From an uncultured Clostridia bacterium (lineage in GTDB: Bacteria > Bacillota > Clostridia > Oscillospirales > Oscillospiraceae): a stretch of 38,048 nucleotides of DNA. Within the stretch, counting starts at the first letter, position 1, and each line of letters begins with the position of its first letter. The DNA is taken from assembly GCA_945864305.1 (NCBI GenBank), contig CAMBAJ010000016.1, positions 1 to 38,048 on the forward strand, in the 5' to 3' direction. A program made the position numbers and the translations under genes. Shown here piece after piece: positions 31,458 through 38,048 of the stretch. The notes beneath the pieces are model-generated. The model ran no database searches. It was not told where the DNA came from and saw only the letters and a list, made by a program, of their open reading frames with translations.

Positions 31458-32786
31458 TTATGCTTGCCGCCGCATGCGGCAGATGTAAAAGCCATCCGTG
31501 CCGTGGCGCTGGGGCCACAACGTCAGCTGGCCGTCCGTCTCCCCCACCGGCTCCGGCAGGGCGATGTTTTCCCGGAAAAACTCCGGGTGCTCCGCCAGGA
31601 AGGCGTCCGTCACCTGCTGGTTCTCCTCCGGCAGGATGGTGCAGGTGGAGTAGACCAGCATCCCGCCGGGCCGCACGTAGGTGGCGGCGTTTTCCAGAAT
31701 GGCCGCCTGGACCACCGGCAGGGTGAACAGGTCGTCGGCTTTTTTATACCGGGTGTCCGGCTTTTTCCGGATGATGCCAAGGCCCGAGCAGGGGGCGTCC
31801 ACCAGCACCGCGTCAAAGATGCCCACCCAGTCGGGGTGCGGCGTTCTGCCGTCGGCGGCCTCGGTTTCGATGCAGGTCAACCCCAGCCGGTCCGCCCCCT
31901 CCCGGATGCGCTTTAATTTGTTTTCATGGAGGTCACAGGCCAGAATGGTCCCCCGGTCCTCCATGGCAAAGGCCGCGCTGAAGGATTTTCCTCCCGGCGC
32001 CGCGCAGACGTCCAGCACCCGCTGGCCGGGACGGACCTCCGCGAACAGGGAAACCAGTCGGGCGGCGGGGTCCTGGACCACGAAATCACCGGCCCGGAAG
32101 GCCTCCAACGCCGTCAAATCCCCGGTGCCGGAGAGCTCCAGACAGCCCGGCACCCAAGGATGGGGGCGGGCGGTCACACCGACCTCCGCCAGTCCGGCAA
32201 TCAGGGCCTCCGGGGTGGTTTTCAGCGGATTCACCTGCACCGTCAGCGGCGCCACGCCGTTGTCGGCGGCCAGGAAGGCCTCCGCCTCCTCCCGGCCCAG
32301 CAGGGCCAGCAACCGTTTCACCAGCCACTTGGGATGGCTGTACCGGATGGACAGATACCGGGCCTCGTCCCGGTCCGGGATGTTTGGTAGGTTCTCTTTG
32401 TTCTGGGAAATTTTGCGCAGCACCGCGTTCACAAGACCCGCGGCCTGTCCCCGCTTGCAGAGCTTTGCCAGCTCCACGGAGGTGTTCACCGCCGCGCTGT
32501 CCGGCACCTTGTCCAGAAACAGAATCTGGTAGGCACCGACGCGCAGGATGTCCAGCAGGGGCGGCTGCAAATGGTCCGGCTTCTGGGAGCAGTAGGCGCC
32601 GATATAGAAGTCCAGCAGCAGCCGGTTCTGCATGACGCCGTACACGATGCGGCTGCAAAGAGCCGCGTCGGGGCCAGACAGGCCGTCCCGGCCCAGCTGG
32701 GCCTTCAGGGCGGCGTCCGCCCAGGCGCCGTTGGTGCGGCAGCTGACCAGCACCCGCAGGGCGGTCTCACGGGCGGAAGTGCTCAT
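31458..32786 (-). CDS. rsmB: 16S rRNA m5C967 methyltransferase RsmB
   Basis: 442 residues; ATG overlaps the yugP stop. N-terminal NusB-like RNA-binding domain (about 1-140, with RETALRVLVSCRTNGAW and VNAVLRKI), then the Rossmann methyltransferase fold with CAAPGGKS, DLHENKLKR, DAVLVDAPCSGLGIIRKKPD (catalytic Cys) and LVYSTCTILPEEN (second Cys). Full family length. Confidence 0.95.
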   Translation of the reverse strand: MSTSARETALRVLVSCRTNGAWADAALKAQLGRDGLSGPDAALCSRIVYGVMQNRLLLDFYIGAYCSQKPDHLQPPLLDILRVGAYQILFLDKVPDSAAVNTSVELAKLCKRGQAAGLVNAVLRKISQNKENLPNIPDRDEARYLSIRYSHPKWLVKRLLALLGREEAEAFLAADNGVAPLTVQVNPLKTTPEALIAGLAEVGVTARPHPWVPGCLELSGTGDLTALEAFRAGDFVVQDPAARLVSLFAEVRPGQRVLDVCAAPGGKSFSAAFAMEDRGTILACDLHENKLKRIREGADRLGLTCIETEAADGRTPHPDWVGIFDAVLVDAPCSGLGIIRKKPDTRYKKADDLFTLPVVQAAILENAATYVRPGGMLVYSTCTILPEENQQVTDAFLAEHPEFFRENIALPEPVGETDGQLTLWPQRHGTDGFYICRMRRQA

Positions 32787-33532
32787 CGGCGGCCTCCTCC
32801 CTGCCGTCTGTCGCCGTTTCGGCCCAGGAAGATGAGCACGAACCGCAGCAGCTGCAAAATGGACATCAGCAGCGCGGCCACATAGGTCATAGCCGCTGCC
32901 CGCAGAACTCGTTTGGCCCCCGGCACCTCGTCCGCGTCCAGCAGATACTCCCCCTCAATGGTCTCGATGGCCCGGTGGGAGGCGTTGAACTCCACCGGCA
33001 GCGTCACCAGCTGGAACAGGGTGGTCAGAGAGAACAGCACGATGCCCACCAAAAACAGCGTCTGGCTGTACAGCAGCATACCGATCAGCAGCAGGATGAA
33101 GGAGAACTTGGAGCCGATCTGGGTGGCGGGGATGATGGCGCTGCGCAGGCGCACCGGGCCGTAGCCCACCGCGTACTGCACCGCGTGTCCCGCCTCATGG
33201 CAGGCCACGCCCACCGCCGCGACGGTGGGGGCGCCGTACACGTCGTCCGACAGGTAGATCGTGTTGTCCCTGGGATCATAGTGATCCGTCAGACTGCCGC
33301 CGCAGCGGCGGATAGCCACGTCATAGACCCCGTGAGCCCGCAGCACCGCCTCTGCCGCCTGGGCGCCGGTGAGCCGCCGCCTGTTGGTGACGGCGCTGTA
33401 CCGCCGGAAGTTCCCGCTGACCTGAATCTGTGCCCACAATGACAGCAGAAACACCGGGATCAGCAGGATACAGTAGATGTTGTTGGCCAGGAAATCTCCA
33501 TAGCCGCCGTAACCATAAGAATAATAAGGCAT
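32783..33532 (-). CDS. yugP: YugP-type zinc metallopeptidase, membrane-bound
   Basis: 249 residues from ATG 33532 (MPYYSYGY), with GGAGGG just upstream; an in-frame ATG at 33544 is the alternative. Transmembrane helix at about 20-38, zinc motif H112-E113-AGH116, then three hydrophobic segments in the second half (FILLLIGMLLYSQ; LFLVGIVLFSLTTLF; near the end). Known as the Zn_peptidase_2 family of Firmicutes; its substrates are unknown. It is embedded between fmt and rsmB, a frequent but not universal place for it. Confidence 0.9.
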   Translation of the reverse strand: MPYYSYGYGGYGDFLANNIYCILLIPVFLLSLWAQIQVSGNFRRYSAVTNRRRLTGAQAAEAVLRAHGVYDVAIRRCGGSLTDHYDPRDNTIYLSDDVYGAPTVAAVGVACHEAGHAVQYAVGYGPVRLRSAIIPATQIGSKFSFILLLIGMLLYSQTLFLVGIVLFSLTTLFQLVTLPVEFNASHRAIETIEGEYLLDADEVPGAKRVLRAAAMTYVAALLMSILQLLRFVLIFLGRNGDRRQGGGRR

Positions 33533-33577
33533 GAAACCCTCCATGCGCCCTCCGGCGCGGATATAGAATGGGCCAAC

Positions 33578-34498
33578 TCAGCACTGAATGGGATGGCCCG
33601 CCAGGTAGGCCGCGGCGGTCATTCGCTTGCCGCCCTGGGCCTGGAGCTCCGTGATCCGCAGGAGCTTGCCGTCGCCGCAGGCGATGTCGATGCCCCACTT
33701 GGTGGCCGCCGCGATGGTACCGGGCCGGGCGTCGGTGGCCTCGCCGGTCTCCGTCACGGCGTACAGCTTGATGGCCTCGCCGCTGATGATGTCGGTGGTG
33801 GCGCAGGGCCAGGGGATGAGCCCCCGGACCTGGCAACTGATCTGATGGGCCGTCCGGGTCCAGTCCACGGGGGACATCTCACGGGTTAACATGGACGCGT
33901 AGGTCTGCAAGCTCCCGTCCTGAGGCGTCCGGGTAGCCGTGCCGTCAGCCAGGGCCCTCACCGTCTCGGAGAGGGCCTCCGCCCCCAGCTCCGCCAGACG
34001 GGCCGTCAACTCCTGAGCGTTTTCGTCCGGGCCGATGGGGGTGGTTTTCTGCAAGATCACGTCACCGGCGTCCAGCTCCTTCGCCATATACATGATGGAG
34101 ACGCCTGTCTCCGCCTCGCCGTCCAGAATGGCCCAGTTGATGGGCGCTGCGCCCCGGTACTTGGGCAGCAGGGACGAGTGGACGTTGATGGAGCCGTATT
34201 GCGGCGCGTTCAAAATCTCCTCCGGCAAAATCCTGCCGTAGGCCGCCACCACGATCAGCTCCGGAGCCAGGGACTCCACGATGCCCAGCGCCTCGCCGTC
34301 CCGCATCTTGAGCGGCTGGTAGACCTCCAGATTTTGTGCTAAGGCATATTCCTTTACAGGTGAGAACATCAGCTTGTGTCCCCGGTTTTTCGGCTTGTCC
34401 GGCTGGGTGAACACGCCGCAGATGTCGTGGCCGTCCTCCACCAGCCGTTTCAGGGAGGCCACCGCGAACTCCGGCGTTCCCATAAACAGGATGCGCAT
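33578..34498 (-). CDS. fmt: Methionyl-tRNA formyltransferase
   Basis: 306 residues from ATG 34498, five bases after the def stop codon. N-terminal formyltransferase domain (MRILFMGTPEFA; SINVHSSLLPKYRGAAPI with the catalytic Asn and His; later Asp), then the C-terminal OB-like tRNA-binding domain after about 210. Formylates initiator Met-tRNA using 10-formyl-THF. Confidence 0.95.
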   Translation of the reverse strand: MRILFMGTPEFAVASLKRLVEDGHDICGVFTQPDKPKNRGHKLMFSPVKEYALAQNLEVYQPLKMRDGEALGIVESLAPELIVVAAYGRILPEEILNAPQYGSINVHSSLLPKYRGAAPINWAILDGEAETGVSIMYMAKELDAGDVILQKTTPIGPDENAQELTARLAELGAEALSETVRALADGTATRTPQDGSLQTYASMLTREMSPVDWTRTAHQISCQVRGLIPWPCATTDIISGEAIKLYAVTETGEATDARPGTIAAATKWGIDIACGDGKLLRITELQAQGGKRMTAAAYLAGHPIQC

Positions 34499-34502
34499 GG
34501 GC

Positions 34503-35006
34503 TTACTCCCCTTCCTCTTCCTCGGCTTCCAGGTACGCCCGCAGCTCCTCCTCACTGAGGAAGTGGTCGATGTGCTCCGTGTACAGGTGGCCGTCCAGAT
34601 GCTCAATCTCATGGCAGAAGGCCCGGGCCGTCAGCTCCTCGCCCTCCACCTCGAACCATTGGCCGTCCCGGTCCTGTGCCCGGACCCGCACCACGTTGGG
34701 CCGGGTGACGATGCCCCATTTGCCGGGCACGCTGAGGCAGCCCTCCAGTCCGGTCTGCTCGCCGCTCTGAGCGACGATCTCCGGGTTGATGAGCTCGATG
34801 TATTCCTCGCTGTCTTCGTCCATCACGATGCACACCCGCCGGAGGACGCCCACCTGGGGCGCCGCCAGACCGGCGCCGTTGGCGTCCGCCAGCGTCTCGA
34901 CCATATCGTCCAGCAGCTCATGCAGGCGGGAATTGAACTCCGTCACGGGACGGCAGACTTTTGTCAGGCACTCGTCGCCCTGTTCCACGATTTTTCGCAA
35001 TGCCAT
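34503..35006 (-). CDS. def: Peptide deformylase
   Basis: 167 residues from ATG 35006, with GGGAGG upstream; the frame is open before it without a signal. Three family motifs: GAGLAAPQVG (45-53), EGC90LSVP and H132-E133-IEH136, which bind the Fe/Zn ion. It removes the formyl group that Fmt added. The tail is very acidic (AEEEEGE). Confidence 0.95.
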   Translation of the reverse strand: MALRKIVEQGDECLTKVCRPVTEFNSRLHELLDDMVETLADANGAGLAAPQVGVLRRVCIVMDEDSEEYIELINPEIVAQSGEQTGLEGCLSVPGKWGIVTRPNVVRVRAQDRDGQWFEVEGEELTARAFCHEIEHLDGHLYTEHIDHFLSEEELRAYLEAEEEEGE

Positions 35007-35028
35007 ATGATATTCCTCCCTGACCGCT

Positions 35029-37494
35029 TCACTCCATGGTGTTGCAGTCCACAAAAATATTCAATCCGCGGTTGGCGCGGTCGTTTGCAAATTCTTTCAG
35101 AAGCCAGCTCACCCGGTCCCGGGTGGCCTTGTCGTTTTTGCCCACCAGCACGCAGCGGTAGCGGAAGCGGTTGTTCACCTTCAGCACCGGCGCGGGGGCA
35201 GGACCCAGCACCTCCGGCTGAGACGCCGCCATCTCCGGCGCGGCGCACAGACGGCGAAGCTGCTCCCGCACCTGGACGGCGGCCCGCAGCACGCTCCCCT
35301 CCTCCGCTCCGGAGACGGTGAGCGTAAAAAGGTCCGCGAAAGGCGGATAGCGGCGCAGCTGCCGCATCCGAATCTCGCCCTGGTAAAAGCCCTCGTAGTC
35401 CTGCCGGGCGGCGCACTGGATGACGTCATTTCCCGGCGTGTAGGTCTGGATGACGGCCCGCCCGGACTTGCCGCCCCGGCCGGCCCGGCCCACCACCTGG
35501 GTCAGCAGGCTGAAGGTCCGCTCAGCGGCCCGGTAGTTGTCCACGTACAGCGACAGGTCCGCCGACAGCACGCCCACCAGGGTCACATTTTCAAAATCCA
35601 GGCCCTTGGCCACCATCTGGGTGCCCAGGAGAATGGGAATGCGCTCTTTTTCAAACTGGCCGAGGAGCTTCTCGTGGCCTCCCGAGGCGGTGTCCGCGTC
35701 CATTCGCAGAATGCCAGCCTCCGGGAACAGTTCCCGCAGTTCCTCCTCCACCTTCTGGGTACCGGCGCCCACGTGCTTCATGATGCCGCCGCACTCGGAG
35801 CAGACCTCACTGGCCCGCTCGGAGTGGCCGCAGTAGTGGCACATCAGCCGCCCGTTGGTGGAGTGGTAGGTCAGCGCTACGCTGCATCGGGGACATTCCG
35901 GCACGTGGCCGCACTCCCCGCACAGCAGCATCCGGCTGCTGCCCCGGCGGTTGAGAAACAGAATGCTCTGCTCTCCCCGGGCCAGATTCTCCTCCAGCTC
36001 CCGGCGCAGCTCAGTGCCGATGAGGCCCGGATTGCCCGCCTTGATCTCCTGCCGCAGGTCCGCGATGGTGACTTGAGGCAGGCTGTGGTCGTTGTAGCGC
36101 CGCCGCAGCAGCGCGCGGTGATAGACGCCCGTCTCCGCCGCCCAGGCCGTCTCCACCGCAGGCGTGGCGGAGCCCAGGACCAGGGTGGCCCTGTCCCGGG
36201 CGCAGAGGTACTTGGCGATGTCCCGGGTGTGATACCGGGGTGGGTTCTCCGACTGGTAGCTGCCCTCCTGCTCCTCGTCCAGGATCACAAGGCCCAGGTT
36301 TTTCAGAGGGGCGAAGATGGCCGACCGGGTGCCCAGCACCACCTGGACCTCTCCCCGGCGGATGCGCTTCCACTGGTCGTACCGCTCCGTCATCCGGAGA
36401 GAGCTGTGAAGCATTGCTACTTGCTCCCCAAAGTAGGACGTGAATTTCCGCATCATCTGGGGCGTCAGCACGATCTCTGGCACCAGGACGATGGCGGTCC
36501 GCCCCTGTTTCAGTATGTCCTGAACCAGCCGCAGATAGACCTGGGTCTTTCCGCTGCCGGTGACGCCCTGGAGCAAAACGGCCTCCGCCCTGTCCGACTC
36601 CGTCAGGGCACGGATGCTGTCAAAGGCCGCCTGCTGTTCGTCGTTGAGCACGATGGGCGGCCCCGGCTCGACTTGCCGCACCTCGGGGACCCGGAGCTCT
36701 TCCTCCTCGGAAAAAGTCAGGATACCCGCCTTTTCCAGTCCCCGCAGCGTCTGCATGGAGGCGCCGGTGAAGTAGCACACATCGGCGGCGGACGCCCGTC
36801 CGGTGGACGCCAGCAATCGCACCACCTCATAGCGCATCGGCGCGGACCGCCGTTTGGCCTCCGTCAGGGCCAGAGCGTCCTCCGCACTGACCGCCAGCTC
36901 CGCCATGCGCCGTTTTTTGTCGCTGATCTTCCGCCTGGCGGCGGTCTCGCAGGTGACAGCGCCCGCCTTTTTCAGAGCTTTCAGCGTCGCCTCTACCTCC
37001 TCGCCGCAGGCATCCTGCAGCGCGGATAGCTCCGCACTGCCGCCATTGGCAAAGAGGACATCCAGCACCGCCGGTGCCCGTTTGACGCCTGCCGCCGCTT
37101 CCTCCGCCGCCGGACGGTCCAGCCCTTCGGCCAGGTGCCAGACCTCCCGGAACTGATACCACAGCCCCGCGGGCAGGATGGTCTTGACGGCCTCGAACAG
37201 CGTACAGAAATACCGCTGCCGCATCCAAAGGGCCAGGGCGATGCCCTCCTGGTCCAGTACCGGCTCCCGGTCCAGCACCGCTTTCAGCGGCTTCAATCCC
37301 GGGTGCTTCTCCCCGGTGCTCCGGGCCAGGATGATGCCCTCGGACTCCCGGTTTCCCCGGCCGAAGGGCACCGTCACCCGGACGCCGGGGACAGCCATGT
37401 CCAGCAGCTCCTTCGGGACCAGATAGTCATAGGGCTTATCAATGGAATAGGGCGCGGCGCTGACCGCGACTTTTGTGATCACAGCGGTCTCCAT
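35029..37494 (-). CDS. priA: Primosomal replication-restart helicase PriA
   Basis: 821 residues. N-terminal 3'-DNA-binding domain (about 1-105), winged helix (about 190-255), helicase with Walker A GVTGSGKTQ and a Walker-B motif reading DEEQ in place of the more common DEEH, zinc-binding region with eight cysteines (CGECGHVPECPRC ... CHYCG ... CSECGG), motif IV-VI with VVGRAGRGGKSGR. Full family length. The bacterial coaBC gene that often precedes priA is absent here. Confidence 0.95.
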   Translation of the reverse strand: METAVITKVAVSAAPYSIDKPYDYLVPKELLDMAVPGVRVTVPFGRGNRESEGIILARSTGEKHPGLKPLKAVLDREPVLDQEGIALALWMRQRYFCTLFEAVKTILPAGLWYQFREVWHLAEGLDRPAAEEAAAGVKRAPAVLDVLFANGGSAELSALQDACGEEVEATLKALKKAGAVTCETAARRKISDKKRRMAELAVSAEDALALTEAKRRSAPMRYEVVRLLASTGRASAADVCYFTGASMQTLRGLEKAGILTFSEEEELRVPEVRQVEPGPPIVLNDEQQAAFDSIRALTESDRAEAVLLQGVTGSGKTQVYLRLVQDILKQGRTAIVLVPEIVLTPQMMRKFTSYFGEQVAMLHSSLRMTERYDQWKRIRRGEVQVVLGTRSAIFAPLKNLGLVILDEEQEGSYQSENPPRYHTRDIAKYLCARDRATLVLGSATPAVETAWAAETGVYHRALLRRRYNDHSLPQVTIADLRQEIKAGNPGLIGTELRRELEENLARGEQSILFLNRRGSSRMLLCGECGHVPECPRCSVALTYHSTNGRLMCHYCGHSERASEVCSECGGIMKHVGAGTQKVEEELRELFPEAGILRMDADTASGGHEKLLGQFEKERIPILLGTQMVAKGLDFENVTLVGVLSADLSLYVDNYRAAERTFSLLTQVVGRAGRGGKSGRAVIQTYTPGNDVIQCAARQDYEGFYQGEIRMRQLRRYPPFADLFTLTVSGAEEGSVLRAAVQVREQLRRLCAAPEMAASQPEVLGPAPAPVLKVNNRFRYRCVLVGKNDKATRDRVSWLLKEFANDRANRGLNIFVDCNTME

Positions 37495-37525
37495 GCCTCG
37501 CCCCTCCTCTGCGGTGTCCGGTTGC

Positions 37526-37765
37526 TTACGCGTTCTCTTCCTCGATGGTCAGGTCCATGTGGCTGGCGTCCAGTTTGCCGTCCGCCACTTCATGGATGGC
37601 CAGAGTCACGGGCTTCTCGTCCAGATGCTCACCGGCCTCCTCAGCGGTCTCGGCGATCTGGCGGGCCCGGCGGGCCACGACGTTCACCAGCATATAGCGG
37701 TTGGGGACATAACCGGTCAGTTTATTCATTGCGGGATACAGCATTGACATAATATCTACTTCCAT
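37526..37765 (-). CDS. rpoZ: RNA polymerase omega subunit
   Basis: 79 residues; start at 37765 or at the in-frame ATGs at 37750 and 37744. Core motif NRYMLVNVVARRARQIAE and EKPVTLAIHEVADGK are those of omega. It helps assemble RNA polymerase. Lies between gmk and priA, 40 and 31 bases away. Confidence 0.92.
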   Translation of the reverse strand: MEVDIMSMLYPAMNKLTGYVPNRYMLVNVVARRARQIAETAEEAGEHLDEKPVTLAIHEVADGKLDASHMDLTIEEENA

Positions 37766-37805
37766 TCTGCCTTGTTCGGCGAAAAATTTAATAAATTGGA
37801 GCGGC

Positions 37806-38048
37806 TCATCTGCCGCTGATGATCTCCATGCGCTCCTTGGGCTTGCAGTGCTCCGCCGTCATGATGGCGTCCAGCTCCCGGACCGCGTTCTCCACGGTAT
37901 CGTTGATGACGAAATAGTCATAGGTATGGGCCGTCTGGAACTCCACCTTGGCCCGCAGTAACCGCTTCTGAATCTTATCCTTGCTGTCGGTACCGCGCTC
38001 GGTGAGGCGGCGCTCCAGCTCCGCCCAGCTGGGCGGGGCGATGAAGAT
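37806..38048 (-). CDS. gmk: Guanylate kinase, C-terminal part (cut by the right edge)
   Basis: The frame is open from the edge to TGA at 37808-37806 (80 codons). It reads IFIAPPSWAELERRLTERG, then TDSKDKIQKRLLRAKVE and YDYFVINDTVENAV, the lid and C-terminal part of guanylate kinase, and ends EIISGR. Converts GMP to GDP with ATP. First gene seen of the operon; its N-terminal half, including the P-loop, lies outside. Confidence 0.92.
   Translation of the reverse strand: MFIAPPSWAELERRLTERGTDSKDKIQKRLLRAKVEFQTAHTYDYFVINDTVENAVRELDAIMTAEHCKPKERMEIISGR

Noticed and set aside
36240-36300. PriA Walker-B change DEEH to DEEQ as a loss of function
   Set aside because: Other helicase motifs are intact, the protein is full length, and I recall DEEQ in other Clostridia PriA proteins, so it is probably normal variation.
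37495-37525. Lost coaBC gene between rpoZ and priA
   Set aside because: The gap is only 31 bases with no remnant; coaBC is often elsewhere in this group, so no evidence of a recent deletion.
1-38048. CRISPR array
   Set aside because: No evenly spaced direct repeats were seen; the only repeats are the protein-coding ones, the operators and hairpins.
1-38048. tRNA or rRNA genes, also as attachment target
   Set aside because: No cloverleaf or conserved rRNA stretch noticed; the insertion target is a protein-coding gene.

Overview
The window looks like the chromosome of a GC-rich, spore-forming Clostridia member, probably Oscillospiraceae-like (relatives of Oscillibacter, Flavonifractor, Dysosmobacter). 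The evidence is the order gmk-rpoZ-priA-def-fmt-(yugP)-rsmB-rlmN-prpC-prkC-rsgA, a 24-codon spoVM gene beside a SPOCS/LysM (SipL-like) coat protein, strong AGGAGG ribosome binding sites, and similarity of the prophage proteins to those of gut Clostridia phages. The taxon is an inference from remembered protein families, not from a search.

Left part (1 to about 22.73 kb): a prophage or prophage remnant that continues beyond the left edge. Its right end carries a large serine recombinase (21161-22699, +) and a Cro/CI-type immunity region with three near-identical operator sites. Leftward from there, on the minus strand, run a set of small early genes, pcfK/pcfJ-like genes and a DUF3102 gene. 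These run, at an out-of-frame junction near 14,280, directly into the 3' part of a tail-fibre gene. Further tail-tip proteins, a fused NAGPA-M15 lysin, a holin, a Q/N-rich protein and a 2417-residue polyvalent protein follow. The polyvalent protein has two zincin motifs, a nuclease-like domain and eight copies of a short MP[TKR][LV] motif. No terminase, portal, capsid, tail-tube or replication genes are visible, so the element looks internally deleted unless those genes lie to the left.

Junction (22.70-22.95 kb): the recombinase abuts the first 32-33 codons of a chromosomal minus-strand gene that has its own ribosome binding site and a promoter resembling those of the mother-cell sigma factors. 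The element has therefore integrated into that gene. If the gene acts in sporulation, this is a skin-like interruption that may be reversed by excision.

Right part (22.95-38.05 kb): host genes. A YerB-like lipoprotein and a DUF4364 protein are divergently transcribed. Next comes a sporulation operon (small Cys-tailed membrane protein, spoVM, sipL-like) with a promoter of the same AC-N16-YATAYACT layout as the interrupted gene. The rest is one long, tightly coupled minus-strand housekeeping operon running from gmk (cut by the right edge) to rsgA and ending in a strong hairpin terminator. It covers nucleotide metabolism, transcription, replication restart, formyl-methionine handling, rRNA/tRNA methylation, Ser/Thr phosphosignalling and ribosome assembly.
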